Below are positions 57,671 to 60,144 of a stretch of 60,144 nucleotides of DNA, piece by piece. The notes beneath the pieces were generated by a model. The model worked only from the letters and a program-made list of their open reading frames with translations. It searched no databases and was not told where the DNA came from. Source of the stretch: Muribaculaceae bacterium (GTDB lineage: Bacteria; Bacteroidota; Bacteroidia; Bacteroidales; Muribaculaceae); the NCBI GenBank assembly GCA_029060725.1, contig JAIDTL010000048.1, forward strand, positions 1-60,144. The letters are read 5' to 3'. Position numbers and translations under genes: made by a program. Each line of letters opens with the position of its first letter. The stretch's first letter is position 1.

Positions 57671-57766
57671 GCAGCTCGGAGAGCTGCTATTATGCCAAAA
57701 ACCCCGGACTTTAGTCCGGGGAAAGATGGAATTGACTCAGTAGCCTCGGAGAGGCGCTTTATGGTA
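57671..57766. repeat. Cluster of three short hairpins
   Basis: GCAGCTC-GGA-GAGCTGC (57671-57687), CCCCGGACT-TT-AGTCCGGGG (57702-57721), and GCCTC-GGA-GAGGC near 57745. The first and third share a GGA loop. It may end glycosidase transcription, but there is no T-tract; more likely it is a dispersed element. Confidence 0.7.
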
Positions 57767-57791
57767 AAGGATTCTTGAAAGATTATGCATT

Positions 57792-59885
57792 ATGAATTAT
57801 GCATTAAGTATTAAATACTTGAAAGGCGTTGGCGAAGCAAGAGCAAAGCTCCTTGCTTCCGAACTTGACATACACACTTGCCAAGACCTCCTAACATATT
57901 TCCCCACACGCCACATAGACCGCTCTCGCTTCTACCGCATCCGCGACCTCTATGGCACAGAAATGCCCTACATTCAGATCAAAGGCCAATTCATCAACTT
58001 CACCAAGGAAGGGGAGGGCAGCAAGCAGCGTCTTACCGCCACTTTCACCGACGGCGACCGCCTCTGCCAAGTGACCTGGTTTTCCAAAATCCAGACGATT
58101 GCCAATATGTATCATCCCGGGGTAGTTTACGTCCTTTTCGGAAAACCCGCTTTCAAGTACAATGCCTGGCAATTCGTGCATCCCGAGATTGAGGTTTTTG
58201 ATCCGCAACGTCCTCCACAAGGTCTTCGTGGCATATATGGTCTGACTGATACCCTACGCAAGCGAGGTTTCACTACTCGCTTGATGCAGACTCTGACAGC
58301 CAATCTACTCGATTCCATTCCCGTTGGATCCATTCCGGAGACTCTCCCGGTGGAGTTGATGAAAGAGCGTGCATTGATGCCTCTCGATGAGGCAATCCGC
58401 AATATGCATCGCCCCTCATCCATGCAGATGCTGCAGAAGGCTACGGAGCGTTTGAAATTTGAAGAACTTTTCTATCTCGAACTCCATATCCTCGAATACT
58501 CACGTCGCCGCAATCTCCAATTGCAAGGTTATATCTTTTCTAAAGTCGGTCCCCTCTTCAATAAATTCTATTCGGAGGTGGTTCCGTTTCCTCTCACGGG
58601 AGCCCAAAAACGTGTGCTGAAAGAAATCCGTGAGGATATGCGCACCGGCAGGCAGATGAATCGTCTGCTACAGGGCGACGTGGGCAGCGGAAAGACCCTT
58701 GTGGCTTTCATGACGATGCTTCTTGCTGTCGACAATGGTCTGCAAGCTGCTCTGATGGCTCCCACCGAAATTCTCGCAACCCAGCATGCCGAAGCTCTTG
58801 CGAAATGGGCAGAACCACTCGGAATCGGAACGGCTTTGCTCACCGGTAGCACACGCGCTGCCGAGCGCCGGCGCATCGCTGCCGGACTTGCCGATGGCTC
58901 AATCCACATGCTCATCGGCACTCATGCGCTTATAGAGGATGCCGTCGAATTTCGTAATCTTGGTGTGGCTGTGATTGATGAGCAGCACCGCTTTGGTGTG
59001 GCTCAACGCGCCCGCCTGTGGAAAAAAGGTACCGTCCCTCCACATGTCCTCGTGATGACAGCCACCCCTATCCCTCGCACTCTCGCCATGACTGTCTATG
59101 GTGATCTTGACGTGAGTGTGATCGACGAACTCCCTCCGGGCCGCAAGCCAATTCAGACATGGCTTCGCTATGACGATAATCGCAACGAAGTGTATCGTCA
59201 TCTCTATAATGAAATCTGCAAAGGTCGCCAAGCCTACATTGTATATCCCCTGATTCAGGAAAGCGAAAAGACCGATCTCAAATCAGCTGAAGAGGGTTTT
59301 GAGCGCATCAGGGGTATCTTTAAAGGTGTCGGCGTAAGCCTTGTGCATGGAAAGATGAAGCCTGCTGAGAAAGACGCTCAGATGCAGAAATTCGCTTCCG
59401 GAGAAACCAAAATCTTAGTGGCCACAACTGTGATAGAGGTTGGTGTCAACGTGCCCAATGCCTCGGTGATGATTATAGAGAATGCAGAGCGTTTTGGTCT
59501 GTCGCAGCTCCATCAGCTTCGGGGCAGGGTAGGGCGTGGTGCCGAACTATCATATTGCATTCTGATGAGCAAGCATCAGATCGGACAAGACACCAAGAAA
59601 CGTCTTTCGATCATGACCGAGACCACCGACGGTTTCCTTATTTCGGAAGCCGACATGAAGCTCCGTGGACCCGGCGACATGGAAGGCACCCAGCAATCAG
59701 GAATAGCCTTCAACCTCAAAGTCTCCAACTTAGCCAGAGACGGTCAAATCGTCGGTCAGGCACGCGACGCCGCCATGCGCCTCCTTGACGGCAAGATGCT
59801 CCTTCATCCCGACAGCATCGCCATCCTAAACAGCGAACTCCAGCGCCGCTTCGCCCGCTCCATCGACTGGTCCCGCATCTCCTAA
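57792..59885 (+). CDS. recG: ATP-dependent DNA helicase RecG
   Basis: 697-aa branch-migrating helicase that remodels stalled forks and Holliday junctions. An N-terminal wedge/OB domain (YLKGVGEARAKLLASELDI...) leads to Walker A LLQGDVGSGKTLVAF (about 290-304), the DEQH box VIDEQHRFGVAQR, TAT motif VMTATPIPRTLAMT, and motif VI QLRGRVGRG. The length is normal. The initiator ATG and the codons for MNYALSI come from a dispersed ATTATGCATTATG repeat. Confidence 0.95.
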   Translation: MNYALSIKYLKGVGEARAKLLASELDIHTCQDLLTYFPTRHIDRSRFYRIRDLYGTEMPYIQIKGQFINFTKEGEGSKQRLTATFTDGDRLCQVTWFSKIQTIANMYHPGVVYVLFGKPAFKYNAWQFVHPEIEVFDPQRPPQGLRGIYGLTDTLRKRGFTTRLMQTLTANLLDSIPVGSIPETLPVELMKERALMPLDEAIRNMHRPSSMQMLQKATERLKFEELFYLELHILEYSRRRNLQLQGYIFSKVGPLFNKFYSEVVPFPLTGAQKRVLKEIREDMRTGRQMNRLLQGDVGSGKTLVAFMTMLLAVDNGLQAALMAPTEILATQHAEALAKWAEPLGIGTALLTGSTRAAERRRIAAGLADGSIHMLIGTHALIEDAVEFRNLGVAVIDEQHRFGVAQRARLWKKGTVPPHVLVMTATPIPRTLAMTVYGDLDVSVIDELPPGRKPIQTWLRYDDNRNEVYRHLYNEICKGRQAYIVYPLIQESEKTDLKSAEEGFERIRGIFKGVGVSLVHGKMKPAEKDAQMQKFASGETKILVATTVIEVGVNVPNASVMIIENAERFGLSQLHQLRGRVGRGAELSYCILMSKHQIGQDTKKRLSIMTETTDGFLISEADMKLRGPGDMEGTQQSGIAFNLKVSNLARDGQIVGQARDAAMRLLDGKMLLHPDSIAILNSELQRRFARSIDWSRIS

Positions 59886-60144
59886 TCCCCCCCGCGTCAA
59901 GCAACGTAATAAAGCATGCTCCGCATGCGCCCCCGCGCGTCCAAGTGTAACTTCTGGAGAGGGAATCTCACGCAAAGGCGCAAAGGGCTCGCGGAGCTTT
60001 AATTATGAATTATGAGTTATGAATTATCATTACTCCACTCGGCAGCAAAGCACGCTGAGGCTCGCTCCGCATCCGCTCCGCATTGCAAGAATGAGGCAGA
60101 CAACGTAATCAAGCATGCTCCGCATGCGTCCCCCCGCGTCAAAC
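59886..60144. repeat. Repeat-only intergenic end of window (REP copies C and D)
   Basis: No gene is visible. Copy C (59894-59942) and copy D (60101-60133) of the CAACGTAAT(A/C)AAGCATGC TCC GCATGC element flank the repeat at 59966-59991 (exact inverted copy of 55061-55086) and an AATTATGAATTATGAGTTATG run (60001-60030). Copy D runs toward the window edge. Confidence 0.75.

Overview
The window looks like chromosome from a gut Bacteroidales, and Muribaculaceae or a relative is my best guess. The order-level call rests on several promoters of the Bacteroidetes form TTTG-N19/20-TAnnTTTG, on glycan enzymes (PL10, GH106, GH89), a TonB-dependent receptor, families such as DUF4834, DUF2723 and DUF3408, and ECF sigma factors paired with membrane proteins. 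The family-level placement is inference.

Layout. 1-4200 is the replication/mobilisation core of an NBU-like mobilizable element on the minus strand (DUF3408, toprim primase, RepA-like ATPase, HTH protein, unknown protein). It lies beyond the 3' end of tRNA-Phe with a zinc-ribbon membrane gene between, and no integrase is visible. 5.4-9.4 kb is phospholipid synthesis: a diacylglycerol-kinase-like gene diverges from psd-pssA-DUF4834-HAD. tRNA-Leu(CAA) follows with a degenerate second copy, then a PL10 pectate lyase and the first of three ECF sigma/membrane-protein pairs. 12-14.4 kb is a decay zone: a collapsed SWIM-associated gene, and a RecG-like/AlbA_2 gene split around an intact DUF1016 nuclease gene. 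14.8-19.1 kb holds a GH106 rhamnosidase divergent from rhamnose mutarotase and a MINPP-like phytase. 19.2-21.4 kb is an AT-rich type II restriction-modification pair, followed by a second sigma pair (minus strand).

22.8-33.1 kb is a long plus-strand run: upp, recF, DUF721, thioesterase, TPR protein, ribH, lipoprotein, ABC ATPase, FtsX-like permease, DUF2752, then an RND-type adaptor and an outer-membrane factor with no RND pump between them. 33.1-35.1 kb holds an AAA ATPase behind a large palindrome, a 23-bp tandem array, and a GrpB protein. tRNA-Tyr and a third sigma pair follow.

37.4-40.3 kb is the most striking block: a close homologue of eukaryotic steroid 5-alpha-reductase, an Old Yellow Enzyme-type reductase and a short-chain dehydrogenase, behind one consensus promoter. 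This is the enzyme set of the bile-acid/steroid A-ring reduction clusters known from gut Bacteroidetes. A large DUF2723 membrane protein, a TPP-riboswitch-controlled thiamine receptor with PnuT, an EamA permease, a MacB-type ABC efflux operon with TolC and a GntR/YtrA-like operator, a mannose-1-phosphate guanylyltransferase, a GH89 alpha-N-acetylglucosaminidase and recG complete the window.

From about 34 kb onward the intergenic spaces are rich in short dispersed repeats: REP-like hairpins, 9-bp arrays, and ATTATGCATTATG-type repeats that supply the start codons of three genes.
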